This document shows, one piece after another, positions 26,301 to 41,300 of a DNA stretch of 64,000 nt. A model generated the notes under the pieces. The model saw nothing but the letters and a program-made list of their open reading frames with translations, made no database searches and was not told the origin of the DNA. A program made the position numbers and the translations under genes. The stretch's first letter is position 1. Each line of letters begins with the position of its first letter. This DNA is from Undaria pinnatifida (Eukaryota > Sar > Phaeophyceae > Laminariales > Alariaceae). The stretch is taken from NCBI GenBank assembly GCA_012845835.1, contig JABAKD010000005.1, positions 7,675,473 through 7,739,472 of the forward strand, given 5' to 3'.

Positions 26301-29300
26301 TAACACTAGTCGTACCCCTAAGCTAGCCCCAACCCAGCAAAAGGGCAAACCGGGCGCGGACGAACGGTAACACACTAATGCGAGCAAACCGAATAAGCCT
26401 CGGACTCATTGGAGCACCCGGTGGCGCTATAAATCAAGCCCACCCTCACCATCTCGCAACCTACTTTAACGTGAATGTCGTGTGCTCCGCCCTAAGACCC
26501 ATCCTTCGCCCAACCCTAACCCTGGCACACATTCTTGCCTTCAGAAGCAGTTTCATGCTGTACGGATTCATCCACTGGGCGTCCTCGATGATCAGCAGCA
26601 GGCGCTTCCCTTCGCCTGACAGGGCTCTCCGCACCACTTCCACCACCAAGCGCTCCAGATTTCGGTGACGTACGTCCGGGGGCAGCGCGGAGATCACCCT
26701 GGGGGACAAAAAGAGGCGCTGTTATCGTTTGTGCTATTATTTTATGCTGTTCTTCTTACTATTATCGTTCTTACTGATGTTATTTACGTCACCCGTGGGA
26801 GATACCAAGCACTAACAAGAGGACAGGGAAGCTTAAGTGTGGGTTTGGGCATCTAGGCACGAATGTGTTGTCGAAAACTGACATATAAAATTAGGTTGAT
26901 ATCAGCTGGAGGTTCACATCAACGATTTTAGTTGCGCTGCGTCGTAATCCCGCCGCACACATGGTCCGCGGGAGAAATCCAATGCTGATGTCACGCGTGA
27001 TAAGATAAGAGGAAAGGGTTGAGTTTGGACATTTGGCCGGCCATGCGATCCGTGGGATAAATATAACACTGTAAAGTACGAGGAAGCATTGGGTTTGCGT
27101 TGGGAATATTATCGGAAAATAATCGTCGCACTGACCTGGAATCGGAAAATCCAGTGAACCTTAGCTCCTTCAAGAGGGGGGCTACGGCCACCATGTCCGG
27201 GCACTCGCGGCGCATCCACTCGATGATGTCCGCGGCCTGACCCACTCCACTGACGTCTTCAGCCTTCATTCCTTCCAACCCCTCCATCTGATCACCATCG
27301 GGTGTTCCAATTGGGCGCGGAGGGGCGGGGAAGGAGGGGTGGGGGGGGGGGAGGGGGGAAAGAGGGGTGTGGAAGGAAGGAGGAGGAAGGATGGCGGGGC
27401 GGGACGGGGGAAGAGGGGGGAGGGGGGAGGAGAGGGAAGGGGTGACCAACCTACACGTATCGGTGTCCGTGTTGTTTTTTCTTTGAGTATTGGGCCCCTG
27501 CTAAGCTGGAACAAAGCAGAACATGCATGCGTGAATCTACCGTACGGTATAAAAACTGCTACGGGGCGTGTCCTAAGCCTAACTCTAACCTGCACCAAGT
27601 GTCTATTGGCAGTGACGGGCCGCTTTGTGTTCCAGCCCTACACAACCGTTTACCTTCACGGGATGTAAAGCTACGGGACGTTTCGTGTTCTGTCCCTACG
27701 CGTATCCCTTCACTGTATGCTCCTCCTTTAGGATCGTTCCGTGTTCTAGCCCCAGCCGTTCACAATCACAGCATGTTTGTAGCTGAGGGATGGTTCGTGT
27801 TCCAACCCTAAGCCTGACCCTTCACGAAACATTTTCCCCTTTTAGGATCGGTTCGTATGTAAACCGTTAAGCTTTCGCCGCTATAAGTAACAGCTGCGGT
27901 CCGTTTCGTGTTCTAACCCAAAAACTCTTCACACCACCCGGACCGTTTATTTTTCTATCTCTAACCCTAACCCATTACCTTCGCAACACGTTTCTCTTTT
28001 AAGCCCTTTTCGTGTTTCAACCCTCATCTTTCACCCTGACAACATGTTTCTATCCCAGGATCATTTCGTGCCCTAACGCTAACCCTAACCCTAACCCTAG
28101 CCAATCACCTTAACAGCATGCTTCTCCTTTAGCACTTGCGCCGCCAGCACGCGGCTCGGTTGCGTCGGATGGCCTTCCGGAACAGCCCCCTCAACGGCCA
28201 TGTCCCCAGAACCCCCCCTGTTTGTTCAAAAATGTCGGCGCAAGGTTCATTCCAGGTAGGTATTAACACGTTCCGCAACGACGCCACCGGTGACTACTTA
28301 AACCCCCGTGATACTTCGGGGGGAGGGGGAACGTCGAAAGAATATGACAAATTGCAGCATGTCACCAACCACACCAACCAAGCCGGGCTGCTGATGTAAG
28401 GGATATTTTCCGAGCTTCCATTTCATGTTTACGCCTTTAGAACTGCGCCAACGTTTTTAGGCGCCAAAGGTCTTGGAGTTAGTGTGGGATATGTACATTT
28501 GCAATATTCAAAGGTTCAAAGGGCTGTCTATACGATGTCACTTTCTCAGGCAGCAGCACGGTGATACTTCGGATGCTGAATGCTTGCACCCGACGCTTGC
28601 TACAATTGCACTCATAAGTTGTTTTACTACTAGTAATAGTCGCGATCCGTGGGTTCTCAAGGGAGTATAGCCCGTCCGGGGTCCAGGTACCTAGCGACCC
28701 TCTGGTGCGGGCACGCGGCTCCAAGAGAAGTGTTGTACCGAGTGCGGGTCTTACAACTTTCTCGCATTGTATTTCGGGCACAAAACTCATCATCTCCCGT
28801 GAGAACAGAAGCCTGGGTCAACTCTTTACGCGTCATCATTTTTGTCGCTTTAGTTTTCGTGCAAAAAATAGTTTTTGGTGCACTAGGAGCAATACATCCT
28901 GAGGAGCGTGCTGTGTAGGGTGGTTAACCTCCGGAACAGACCATTTTTTTATATATGTAGTTATTTTCCTTTGAGTCCCCATAAATAATTTTACGCGCAT
29001 GTAATCATCGAGCGCTGTGGCAAGACTGAAGCCCTTTCTCCTTCTCGTTTACCCTTCGGCAAAATGCTGTCACTATCCAAAGACCAAGAGACGTTTTCTC
29101 TACCTGTTTGTAAACGCACCCGCGTTTAAGGGGAAGAAAAATCTGCCAGTAGGAATTAGTGTACGTTTTTTTTTTCAAAGTTCTAGTTGTACGAGAAGAA
29201 ATAAGCTGAGAATATTCCGTCAAAGTCGAAAAGGAGGAGAAACAACCCCTTTCCCAAGGTGGTTTGGACCATGCCATTCAACGTCCAAGCCGCGTTTGTT

Positions 29301-32300
29301 TTACGTGAACGGGACGAGGCAACTGGATATCTTGCGGTAAAGGTTCGGGGGGGGGATAATTCCTTCTCTTCTCCGGAGAGAGAGAAGGAGGCGGATGTTA
29401 CAGGATAGATCAACACCACGGGAAAGAAAAACAAGAGCACAACGTAGTTATCTTGTCATAGGAAAGTATCGATCTCCGTGAGCAAGCGTCAAAGCACAGC
29501 TGTACCGTAAGTCTTTTAAAAAGACCCAGTACATGGTGTAGGGGGCGGAGGGGGTGGTACGATAGAGGAAACACGTTTTCGCTGAAAATGGTTTTCCGAA
29601 TGAAGGCGCTCCTTAAGTCCAAAATCGTCGGAAACGTCACCTTTTTTTATATATATATGCATGCTTTGTGCACCTAGACCATGGGGTTATTCACCGGGCT
29701 GCACTTTCAGTTTTGCTCAGTATCACTTATTGCCTCAGAAGGAATATATATACAGAGCTTTTCACGGGTCAGGTCAGTTCTCGCGGGCCGGGTCGGGTCA
29801 GGGCGATCCGGCCCGACCTGACCCAGCCCGTGAGACTTTCAAGCCTCCGGCCCGAACCGAACCGTCCCGTGAGACCTCCCGACCCGACCCGACTCGACCC
29901 GCGAGAGTCTAGAAACCTAATATACCCCGCCCGCGGGTCGGGTCATGACCCGTGAAAAGCCCTGAAACCATCTAATATACAGCTAGCTCCTCCTAAAGAG
30001 GTTAAGAGCCTCGGAAACAAAATGGTGCACCGCTACCGCACTAATAGTAGTATTAGTATGCTATTAGTATGCTATTAGTATGGTTTTAGTATGCTATTAG
30101 TATGCTATTAGTAGCAGGTGTCGGTCCGTCTTGCTGTGTAGCGCGCATGTTGCCATACATGTCATACCATGTCATACCATGCCATACCATGTCATACCAT
30201 GTCATACCGTGTCATACCATGTCATACCATGTCATACCATGTTATACCATATCATATCACAGTACGGGTAGCATTTACGTTTTTTTCTGAAGCTCTCCAC
30301 TCGAGGAGCTCTGTGCGTCACATATTCACCTGACCGCCTGTGAACAAAAAATCTAACTTAATATTGTTGGGGCTTGCTAAGCAGGAGAAAACATGACGAA
30401 TAAAACTCACGATTGCAGCATCCTTCACACGAAACAACCCGGGTTGTTAGACTATTAATAGCTGACGACAACGTTTCAGTCCAGCTCCAACGAATATTAC
30501 CTGTAAGACACGCCAACGGCTTGCGATGCTGCCGTGTGATATAGTGAATGCTCGCACCATGATAAAACACGTTAATCCTTTGTCTTATCGCTGTAGCATC
30601 TAATATACCATGTAGTACATGGGCCCCAAAAGGGTCAATCCCAATAGACAATCGCATCAGCCAGGGGTTTAGAGAAATTTGTTGAAAAATCCGCAATGTA
30701 TCCCCTCATATTGGGCAGCGTAGTCATCGGTCGAGGAGCGCCGGAGTTATCCCACGCCAGGAGGGCTGCAGCAGATTTTTAAGAAGTTTTTTGCCCCTCC
30801 TACCATGAGGAGGTCAACATATCACCCACCTGAAACATGACTTCGAAGGCGTTCGTTCGCGAAACCCGACCAAACACCTCTATGCGCTAGTCCTAAAACC
30901 AAACATTGTACTCGTAAAAGATCATCACTACTATGCGATAGTTCCACACTTGAGGGGCTCAACCGCTGGCCAAAGCTACGGTAGGGGGAGGGTCCCTTTA
31001 TTAGGGATTTTTTTGCAGCGGCTTGGGGTCACTCGCGCGAATGACCCACCCCCCTGTTCCTTGCGGCCACAGGCTTTCGTGCTGTTTCAATTTTTCGATA
31101 TGAATCCTTGATGGGATGGCTGGCCAGGTTTGCGCCAAACGGATACCGGGGGGGGGGACACAGCTGGTACTGGTGATCGTTACAGTGCCCCCCCCCCTAA
31201 CCACCTAACGTGTTTTGATCGGTGAGGTACAGAGTCACTCGTGCGAGTATGTTGGCTCAGACCAGACAGTGACAAACGGGGGGGTACCCCCCTACCGTGG
31301 GATTCCCCCGCTCACAAACCTTTAGTTCAACAACTGCAACCCGTACCGTGGGATGACTCCCCGTCAGTCCGAAATAATTTTCCCCAGAAGGGTTACCCCC
31401 ATCATAGCACGCCTGACATCCATACACCACGCCACTACCTGGCGCTGGGCGACTCGCCTGGATACAGGAGTCCTTCGGGAGACCGGATCCCTCCGCGACA
31501 TTGCTCCTCTGGTAGAGCGCTCCAGCGAGATGGAGGTGCGGCCCCTGTCGTCGTTTTGTTGTTACGGGGATAGCGGTGGAGGGGAAAACAAAGAGAAAAT
31601 AGTTCCGAAAATTGCTTTTAAAGACATGGTAGTCGTCGGCTCGTCCAACGCTGCGAACTGTAAGGGTATTGGACGGGGACAAAGAAGTTCCCCTGCAGGT
31701 CTGCCAAATGAGCAAGTCCTCGGAGAGTACTCACTTTCTTAGCCTTCGCAGAGACGTAGCTTTATTCGATTCAACCAGAGCCCCGGAAGGCTTCTGAGAT
31801 CGGAGGCACGCGCCTCCGATCTATTTCCTGACTATCCCAAATATAAAAACCAACCTTATCATACAAAACCCATCCAAATTATCTCAATACGGATAATTAC
31901 ATGCCTTTCGAGGCCGTATCTTAACAATAGCCCACCCTGATGAACCGCATATGCAGAAGTATGGGAGATTCGGGGAAACTCCGGTTCTACGAAGTAGACC
32001 ACGAGTCGAAGATGCGGCTCCTCAAAACCCACTCCCACACCTCTAACGGTCTGGCTATGGAGCCAGGAACACGCGAAGAAAAGCATTTGAAGGAAACGCA
32101 GACCCTACAACAAGGCGAAAGCCACCCATCAAAATCCTGCCGCGTACCGTCGGGGGCAGAAAAGGTTCTAGAACCTGCCGCATATCGCCGCTGTGGTGGG
32201 GGGGGAAGGAAAGGCTCTACGGCAAACCAACCACAGAAAAGGCACTATGGCGAAAGGTTCGAGGCCGTATCTTAACAGAACATTATATCCCGGTGGCAGT

Positions 32301-35300
32301 TCTGCAGGGGGTTACGATTCCTGTTAGTAATATTTTTTAAGTTTGGAGTTTTTTCACGACAAACAAGAGTGTTTCAAAGATGTAGTTGAAAACAGTGTGA
32401 CGGGGGTGACGACGGTTGGGTTCTGCCGTAACATGATCTTCTTCGTGTGACCAATCTGTGGATAGTGCATGTATGCAGTACGTACACACAACAGCACGTT
32501 TTTGTGATCCAAGCCGGTAGCGGACCATGCACAGGGGAGTGTGAGCGAATAATAGTACAAGGCGTGTTCGGCTCACTCCCCTAGCATATGCCTGAGCAGT
32601 GCGGGGTGTCGTTCAGGCTCAGGGAAAGCGGATTCTCGCGGATTGCGATTCCTCGTCTGCAAATCGACAACATGCTTGGCCATGAAGAGAGGACAACATG
32701 TATTGAGTGTGCCGATCGATCTCACGAGTACGCTATTAATAGATATTATACACAGACATGATGCGAAGATGAACACTTGCAATGCGGGCCAACTGCGTCG
32801 CTCTCGACTCATAGTTTTCCATTCCAGCACCAAGCAAGGGACATGCCGACCGTACATCTAAAAATGCTCAATTTGATTAGCTCTGCGAATGGAGACCGGC
32901 CTGATCCGGGGCCAGAAAACCGGCTTGATTCCGGACCGGAAAACCGACTTGAACCCGGACCGACGGAGCAGACAACGATTCCACCACCCACTGTGGGTAA
33001 CGAAGACACAAACAACCTCTCTGAAATGAATACAAAGCACGATTAAATACAATACAGCAATGCTAGGTTGGCAACTAAAGCCGCTTGCGCGTAGCACCTG
33101 GTATTGCATTTTGGAAGGAACAAATCTGGACTCCCCGGCATAGAGACCACCTTCTACAACTGCAAAACATACCCCACTCTAATTCCAAGTATTTTCCTCC
33201 AAAAAACGTGGGGTGTAACTCTAAAGGGGTTAACACCACCTAGAAAAAATGGCTCGACAAAGGCATATACCAGGCATTCCGCCTGTGTCGGCAGGGATTT
33301 TTTGTGTGGTCCTCTCTCAGTCTGTGAGACACATACTTTGTACCAGGTACCTCTGTAGGATAATGAATCGAAGACGGGCACCGAGTGTGCTGATGTCGTT
33401 GAGTAGAAACAACGGCTAAAAAATTGTTCGTTTTCTCTGTCGCACAGTCTGCGAAACACATTACTTGCACCACTCTATCTCTCTCTAGGACGAAGAATCA
33501 GGATACACACTGAGCATGCCGATGATGCTCGGTAGAAAGAACGATTGAACAAAAAAGGCGTGCGCTGATATCGTCCGGCAAGCCGAAAGCGCGGTTCAAC
33601 GTGGAAGACGCCACCCACCTCCTGTGCGCCATTCCTGCTCTCGGCGCGATGGACCTTCTGGACGAGGCCCACTCTTGCTCCCCCCCCAAAAGCCCCGAGG
33701 TAACCTTAGCCACAGCCATTGCGCTCATTTTCCCGATATTGAAGTTTCGTCGGTCTCCCCCCGCTTGCGCCGCGGCATTGTTACTGAGTTTCAGGTAGGA
33801 AGGGCGTCTTCCCCTGCCTCCCCCCTCACCACCCGCCTCCTTCGCAGGGGCGGGAGCTTCCGCCGGCTGCCTTCCTATCCTTGACATCCGTCTTTGTTTC
33901 GGGACGATGGGTTTACCCAGAACGTCTTCTGATGCAGCACCCGGCTTGGAGAACGCCGCCGAGTCTGCTGTTCCCGCTTTATGGAGCGTCGGCTGCTCCT
34001 GATCGCCGTTTGGCCGATCCAACGTACTCTGGCGAGATACTGCCGACCGCGCGTCGCCATCGCTAAGATGGGCGGCCTCGCCTGAACCTTCCCTCGAGAT
34101 AGGCTGCTTTAGATCTGAAGAAAAGTTGCCGGCCGATCCACCCCCCCCCGCCCCGCCCCCATCCCCGCCCCCTTCCCGCGACGCCGCGGGCGTCACCAGC
34201 ACGTTTATAGGGGGCAGATGACCGCCCCCACGTAATTGGCTGTGTGAAAGGCTGTTGTAGTTTTTGATGCCTGGTTCGGCAGAAAACGTTTGGGTGGAGG
34301 AGCGCGGGGGGGTGGGTTGGAGCTGGAGTTTTGTACGAGTACCACGGTTGACAGGGTCGGAGCTGGTACTGCATTTTGTACACACATATCGCAAACTACC
34401 AGGCCTCCTCTCCTCTCGAAAGGCCAGTTCCCCGTAAATGCGACACATGAGGGAGGGACCACCGTGGTCCGATTAATCCGCCGTCCACCGTGGCAAAACT
34501 TGATGTCACACGTGGTTCGTTTTTTCTGTTTTCAATCTCATCCGGAAACCGACGAACACCTTTTCCACACCCGTCCGACCCCGATTTTGCCAGGAGAAAA
34601 AAATCAAAGGCCTCCTCTCGAAAAAAAAACAAAAACACCTGCTGAAGTCTACCTAGCCTTCTTGAAATTGGTCCATGACGTACTAGTAGTATAGCCAGCC
34701 AAACTCACAACCCTACAAACAAGAGCAAAAAATAATCATGAACATACCGCCGTCGCCGAGCTCTTTGTTGGTATCCCCTTCCTCGTCTTTAGATGTTGGT
34801 ATTAATGTTCCCGCAACGACGGCAGAGCGACTAGCCCCGCCAGCCCCCGCGGCCCGATCGTCCGCTCCGTCCTCCGGGGGTTTGACCATGATTTCAACGC
34901 GGGAGGGCTCCTGCTGGGTTTTACCCGTGGTGGAGGCTTTTTTCGCTAGGAGAGAGGGGACTTTGAACCCCTTGGCGGATGGGGTGGGCGGTTTCTGTTT
35001 TGAGGGCTGCTCGGGTTTCTTGTTTGGGAGATGGGGGGAGGGAGGGAGGGAGCGAGAGAGGAAGGGAGGGAAAGAGGGAGGTGGCGATGAATTCAGCAAT
35101 AGACAACGATCGGACAAAATAAAATACTGCGCTCGCATCACGGCTCAACTCTTGACACATGAATGGCGAGGAAGTACTTGATGGACAAAAATAAAACGGG
35201 GGAGGTGGAGGATAACGGCAAAACAGAGATTCAAACCAACGTAAAGTCACAGAAACGTGGTCATTGGCTTACCACGGCTGCGCACCACAAGATACAGTCA

Positions 35301-38300
35301 CGGTAGTGGATTGTCAACATGCCAGCGTTATTTCGCTTTCGGGAGCCACGAACATGTGGGCTGTGCCTAGAGCAGGCTGTTCTGATACTATGGGGGATCG
35401 TAGTGCCGAGAACCCGCTGTAGACGCAAAAAAAAAACTACGCGTTGCTCTCTTTTCACTAGCCATATTTGTTTCTGATTGATATGTTCCCAACTTCGCCA
35501 AGAATTGGGGCCCCCATCTTTGCAAAAAGTTTTGCAAAAACAATCGTGCTCGTTCGTGAAAAAAAAAAAAAAAAACGATAGGGGGCAATCTTTGCAAACT
35601 TTTTCGCAAAAAATCGTGCTCCTTTGTAAAGATTAGAAAATCTCTCGGAAAAACGGATTAATCACTCCTAACAGACAGAAAGTCTGATTTGTAGATCCAC
35701 GTGAGGTATGATACAGCCCGCTGAAATGGCGCAAAAACGAACGCTTCCCGAAGGTTAAGATCCCGCCCCCACTAGCACAGATATCATAGCTGATGTACTT
35801 GAAAATATACAAAATATGAGTCGGATCCGGTCGGGCCAGGAGGTTTTCGAAATCTCACGGATCGGGGTCGGGTCTCCCTCACCCCGATCCGATCCGCGAG
35901 AAGCGATTCGACCCGTCAAAAACCCCTGCAAATTTCTTACTCAGCATGCCCTGTCCGTACCCCTGATCGAATGCTGAAAATCTTGCGGAGAATGATGTTC
36001 CAGACGTAGTATGGCGTGTTGGCATGAACGTTTCGGCAGACCGTGATGATCGAAGGCGACTCTCCGCGCCCGTCGCCCTGGTCTTCGCCGCCTTCCGCCC
36101 CCGCCCCCGCTCCCGTATCCCTCCAAATGCGCTGCAGCTCTGAACTCCTGACAAGGTGTGTCTTGCCGGACCCCGCCTAAACGCATGCGAGAAAATCGGC
36201 AGATCCCGTATGAAGCACAGGACATCTAATTGAGAACTACTAAAAAAGGCGGGCTGGTAACGACAGGGATGCAAGAAGCCCGGGAGGCGTTATTCTTGAA
36301 GTTAGTAACGACAGGAACGTAAGAAATCCGGGAGCCGTCATGTTGAAGAGGCCACCCCACGAAATTTTTCTGAGCCCCGGCCATGAGGAGACTAGTGTCT
36401 CCCCTCGAGACGTGAATTCGAAGACGCTCGTTCGGGCAACCGGAACAATCTTTCCTGCGTTAGTCCTAACACAAAAAACGCCTGGTATGCTCGTAAATCT
36501 ACCACAGTAACCCACCGTTCATCACTCGAGGAGCTCAACCAATAACATTACCAGAAACGCCATATGGCCCTTAAACTCCCAAAAAAAAATACAATCCGTA
36601 CCGTGGGATGACCCTGAAGCTAGCGTAGAACGCGCCATCTCTGAAATAAGAAACTCAGCACAGGTCAGAATTTCTGTTCTTTGTTAGGGTTGGGATTCGG
36701 TGCCTTTTGTCGCAGCAGGGCACGGTGCCTTCACTTTGATGGTATGGTTGAGATGTGCAAGATACGAATATTGTTGTTGTTGTTATCGTAGTATCTCGCA
36801 AAAAATCAAATCCGTGGTCACAGGAAAGGCTCCAGTCACTCTGGAGCCGACGAATACCCCCCCCCCAGGAAATAACAAGAAAACAAAACCATCAGTGGTA
36901 CACAGCGTATGTAATACGCTGCGGGCGTGCGCACGAGGAGGCGTTCCCTTCTCGACAGGGCTCTCCCCGTTTTCGTCGAGGAAGTCGTACATCAGCCAAC
37001 AATAAAAAATAGAGGTGATATCGGCAGTCAGCATGAGTAACCCTAACCCCAACCCTGAAACTAAACAACCAATGTTTAGGATAGTTCTCTTCGTCCACAA
37101 CCAATGTTGAGGATGGTTGTGCTAGTTGTCTTCGCCCGAAAAATCAATGTTTAGAGCTAGTTCTCTTCGTCCCGTACACAGTACGATGCGCGAGTCAACC
37201 ATTGTGTTGAACAAGCGGAAGTCTACGTAATGTGTGGAAATGGCATCGCTCTCGATGGTTGACGTCTCAGGGACTCTGAACGCCCCCGCTTCGTCAGCGA
37301 ACGAATACCTTGCCAGTATACTGCAAGTATCGACCATTTGATCGGGTCGACATCACAGCAGACGGACTATACCTGAAAAATATTTTATAAAATATTTCAA
37401 GGGTGCACCATTGAAAAAAGCCAAACCTAACATTTTCTAAAATATTTAAGAGTGCACCATCAAAAAAAGGCCAAAACCTACAGTCTTTTTATTCTGGTAG
37501 TTTGTTTTTGTTTAATCCTCCTGCAGACGGGTATGTAAAACAAACAGTCACCCTTTTCACGACTATTACTAGGTTATAGTATAGCGGCATTAGAACAGCG
37601 ATAACGGGACCCCAGGTACAGCTACATAAAAAAAAACAGCAAAGTGCGGTTATACTATGTCAACCTTCCAGCAGGGAGGGCGTCAACTATGTACAAGCGT
37701 CGTCGTGCCGCGCGCGTGTCTTATGTCTCCTTACGTGGCACGTCGGGCGCAGCCTCCAGTCCACCCCGCTAGTCTGAGCTAGTTCGTGTTGCCGACGCCA
37801 TGGGTAGCCGGACCAACGCTGACGTAGGGGGGATGTTACACAATATTTTTCACTACCGAATGTAGGGCACTTGCGCGAGGGGCTCTGTACTCCGTTCTCG
37901 AAATGGGAAGAAAAAAATGTTGTTTTGGGCGCGGCGCACACAAAACGATTCCGGCGGTGGCGGCGGCGGCGCATGTCGCGAAGGAACCGAAAACTACAGA
38001 GGCGCTAGATTTGCAGAAAAGAAATAGGGTAGCCACTTGCCAAAACCGTAACGTGGCCCCTCCCTCCTGCCTTGGTCGCCGGTTCTGTAGGCATCAGTCC
38101 TTTCAAGATCCCAGGTATAGCGACGAATAAAGAAACGACAGTTGTGGTCGTATTTCGTCGGAAGAGTGTGCGACTTTGTGCGGGTATCACCGTGCTGCGA
38201 GCATGTTTTACATCCCCCTATGTTTGGATTTAGGACACATCCTTTCCCGCGTGGGACCTCGGCCGTGCCCACCTGTCCAATGATGGTGACGGGCCTGGTG

Positions 38301-41300
38301 AACCCGGAGGTCTGCAGCCGTTTCGCGACGGCTTCTATCGCTTCCAGTTCTGCGGTTACCCCCACCATCAGGTCGCTGCTCGTTTCGCCCTCCTGCATCG
38401 GTGGTGACACCAGGTCCCAGTACACAAAAGGGGCAAGGGACAAAGATGGAGGGATGATCTCTTTTGGAACAGGACTTGCTACGATCGTTATAACATTAGG
38501 ATGCTGGAAGCTATCGTCACCACCAACTCCACAATCACCACATATCACCACCACCACTACCTCCACAACAACAACACCTACAAACACGAAAACAAACACG
38601 AAAACCAGAACCACCGCCACCACCATCATTACCACCACCACCACCACCACCACCACCTCCATCACCACAACTACCACCACCACAACAACCACAACCACAA
38701 CAACACCCACAACCACCACAACCACCACTTCCACCAATCACTACCACAACTACAAGTATAACCACTGCCACCACCACCACCATAACATCACCGCACCTCA
38801 CTGTCGTCGTCCGTCAAAGCCTGACCAAGGGGTCTAAACACCGGGACCGGGTCTACGTAGCCCTTAGCCTTGATGGGGGTCAGGGTCTCGAAGTTGAAGA
38901 AATTGCATGCTCGTGACCAGACTTCGAAATCCACCTGCTTGCAAGCAACGGCGAAAGTTTGACAATCAAGCCCGGGGTGTTTTGTCTTCCAGGAGCGCTT
39001 GGTGGCGTTTCAGCCCTTGTAAGGCCCGGGCATAGAAACACAGAAAACGACTTAACAAATGTTAATAGTGCGGTCTTCTCAACCTGCTAGGAAGAGCAGG
39101 GTTAACATAATCGATTAGCACAAACATTCAGAACGAGATGGTATTCTCGTTCAACGCGCGAGAAAACTGGCTTTGACCTCGCTGCTGCCAGCGAAGAGCC
39201 AACAGTATCAGTACCTGAATGGTGTTCTTTGGCGCAGACGCCATGAGCCTAGCGCTTAAGTTTACGCTGCACCCCATCATGGCGTACTCGCATCGCTTCG
39301 AAGCACCCACAAACCCACAATACACCTGATTTTGGCCATAGCAGCGGTTGTGTGCGGAGCGGATCAATTAGCCCTTGAACAATCGAGGCAGTGGTAAAAT
39401 AAGGTGAGTGATACCGCCCAAATGTTTTCCATGACACTGGCGCCCTGTGGTTTCATGTTGCCTTCCTCAAAAATGCTTCTTGCATTAACAATCTCACCCG
39501 CACCGGCGATTCATATAACATTTAGAGTAAGTGGTCGGCTGGCTTGAAACCCCGGGGTTGTCTTGAATTGGAAAAAGAAGGGAAAATGACTCTTGAAGGA
39601 CAACGAAAAAAAACCTAGCCACCGCGCAAGTACCCCGGCAAGTTGCAGCGGCCAGCCCAAACGAGTTCATAGCTTAGTATTATAACACCTCTCTCTAAAA
39701 AGTGCCCGTGCTTGTTGCCGTTGCGCGGCCCCATGTGTGCTTTACAATCCGAATCGTTCTACAACTATCTGCGTCGTCGCCTCCCTCGTGTGCAGAAACG
39801 AAACGATTGCTTTCGTACGTGTTGTACGAGGTCATTGTACGTGACACCAACCCGTCCTTGCCTGACCCGTGGTAATACCGATGCTCGCTGCCAGGTCGAG
39901 ACCTTGAAACGCGTCGATTATATCCTTGGAGGCAGAAATAGCTCGAACCTCGTTGTCTTCGTAGCTGCGGGCGAAATGAGAAAAAAAGGTTTGAGGACGT
40001 ACGTATCAAGCAGCTCTGATTGTGTTTAACCCCTTTATGGTGGCACTGAGTCCTCTTTTTTTAGCAACAAACTACTTAGAATCACACTATGTTGTGGACC
40101 CCCTATAGCGCTGGTGTGTGCCAGCGGGAAAAACCGGCATTACAGCGGCAACATGGCACTAATCCGCATACTGTCACCGCTTGTTGTTCCTATCTGCGCC
40201 AAGCGGTTTCACAGGTGTTGTAGTGGGCAACCGGCTCTACTCAACCGGCACTATAGAGCGACCCCTGCTGCAGTATGGGGAAAACAACCCAGAACGGAGG
40301 CGTTCTCAAGGCAACGCCCCCCCCCCCCCCCCCATCCCTACGATACGTGCACTTCCTGAAGATACCTATCATTGGAAGTATCCCGACTGGGCACCGTGTG
40401 AGCGAGTCAAAGCTGGACGGACGCTGCACAATGCTTCTTACCGACGGAATATAGAGCTGTACGTTTCGTGAGGTATCTTTGTGGCACGCACCTGTATTGC
40501 GGGAGACCGAACGCCCCGATCATGACGCATCCTTTGTCGTCGACGACGAATTGACGAAGCACACCCCCAAACTTCGTCAAGCAACCCGTGCCCAGGTCCA
40601 TCGTCTGAAAGCACCGCGAAGCGAAACGGGCGCCACGCCAGGCAGACGGAAGACAAAAGGGTCGACAAAAAGAAAACAACCACCGTGAAGCGGACGGCGT
40701 CAGCCAGACGGACAGACAAAAATATCGACAAAACAATTCGTTTTATGCCAGGCAAGCGTCAGGCAGGGTGTCTGGCAGGGTCCACAAAAAACCTCTACAC
40801 ACGAGACTGGAACGGACGGGATTAGTTTGGGCATCGTTTTGTAAGCGTTGTGGGCGCGCAGAAGAAGTTGACGGTTCGATACGGAGGCGGCTTGGACGCC
40901 GCTCAGCGCACTGCGCACTGTTACGGTGACCAGCCGCATGGAAACAGAGCGAAACGTATGCCCTTTGTAAGTGCAAGGAGAGTTAGCTGGTGTGTTGTAG
41001 AGATAAACAATACACCACGGGTACGTGCACGAATTAAATGTATTGGTCCAAATATTTTGCACCCGGATTTCCAATGAGGACCAAAACAACAAAAAGTAAG
41101 AACATAAAATGCTGACATACGTGACATACCTGTTGCAGCAGAAACCCCCCGCCATGCTTAAGTTGGTCCTCCAGACCGTAAATATTGACGAAGATGGTTG
41201 TCACGAAGCGGATCTCGGCCAGGTATTTCACCGTGTCGCTTTCGATGGCGTGCCTTTCAAGGAAAGAGCACGCGAGCGGTACAGCAGCAGGGATGGATGT

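Larger units (their letters stand above)
28218..33618. other. Intron between exons 21 and 22, no exon recognised
   Basis: 5.4 kb with an inverted-repeat element (29758-29962), two short minisatellites (30040-30255), a member of a dispersed family (31340-31420) and a two-copy tandem (33317-33545). Open frames such as minus 31257-31715 lie in repeat sequence and lack motifs. A missing NTPase exon could be here. Confidence 0.5.

Noticed and set aside
31257-31715. Minus-strand ORF of 152 codons
   Set aside because: About half of it is a dispersed repeat found elsewhere in the window in both orientations; no domain.
33498-33618. Extension of exon 21 beyond the donor at 33618 (STLNRAFGLPDD)
   Set aside because: The open frame looks slightly family-like, but a strong gag|gtgggt donor precedes it and no good donor follows. 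I noted it in the exon entry and did not adopt it.
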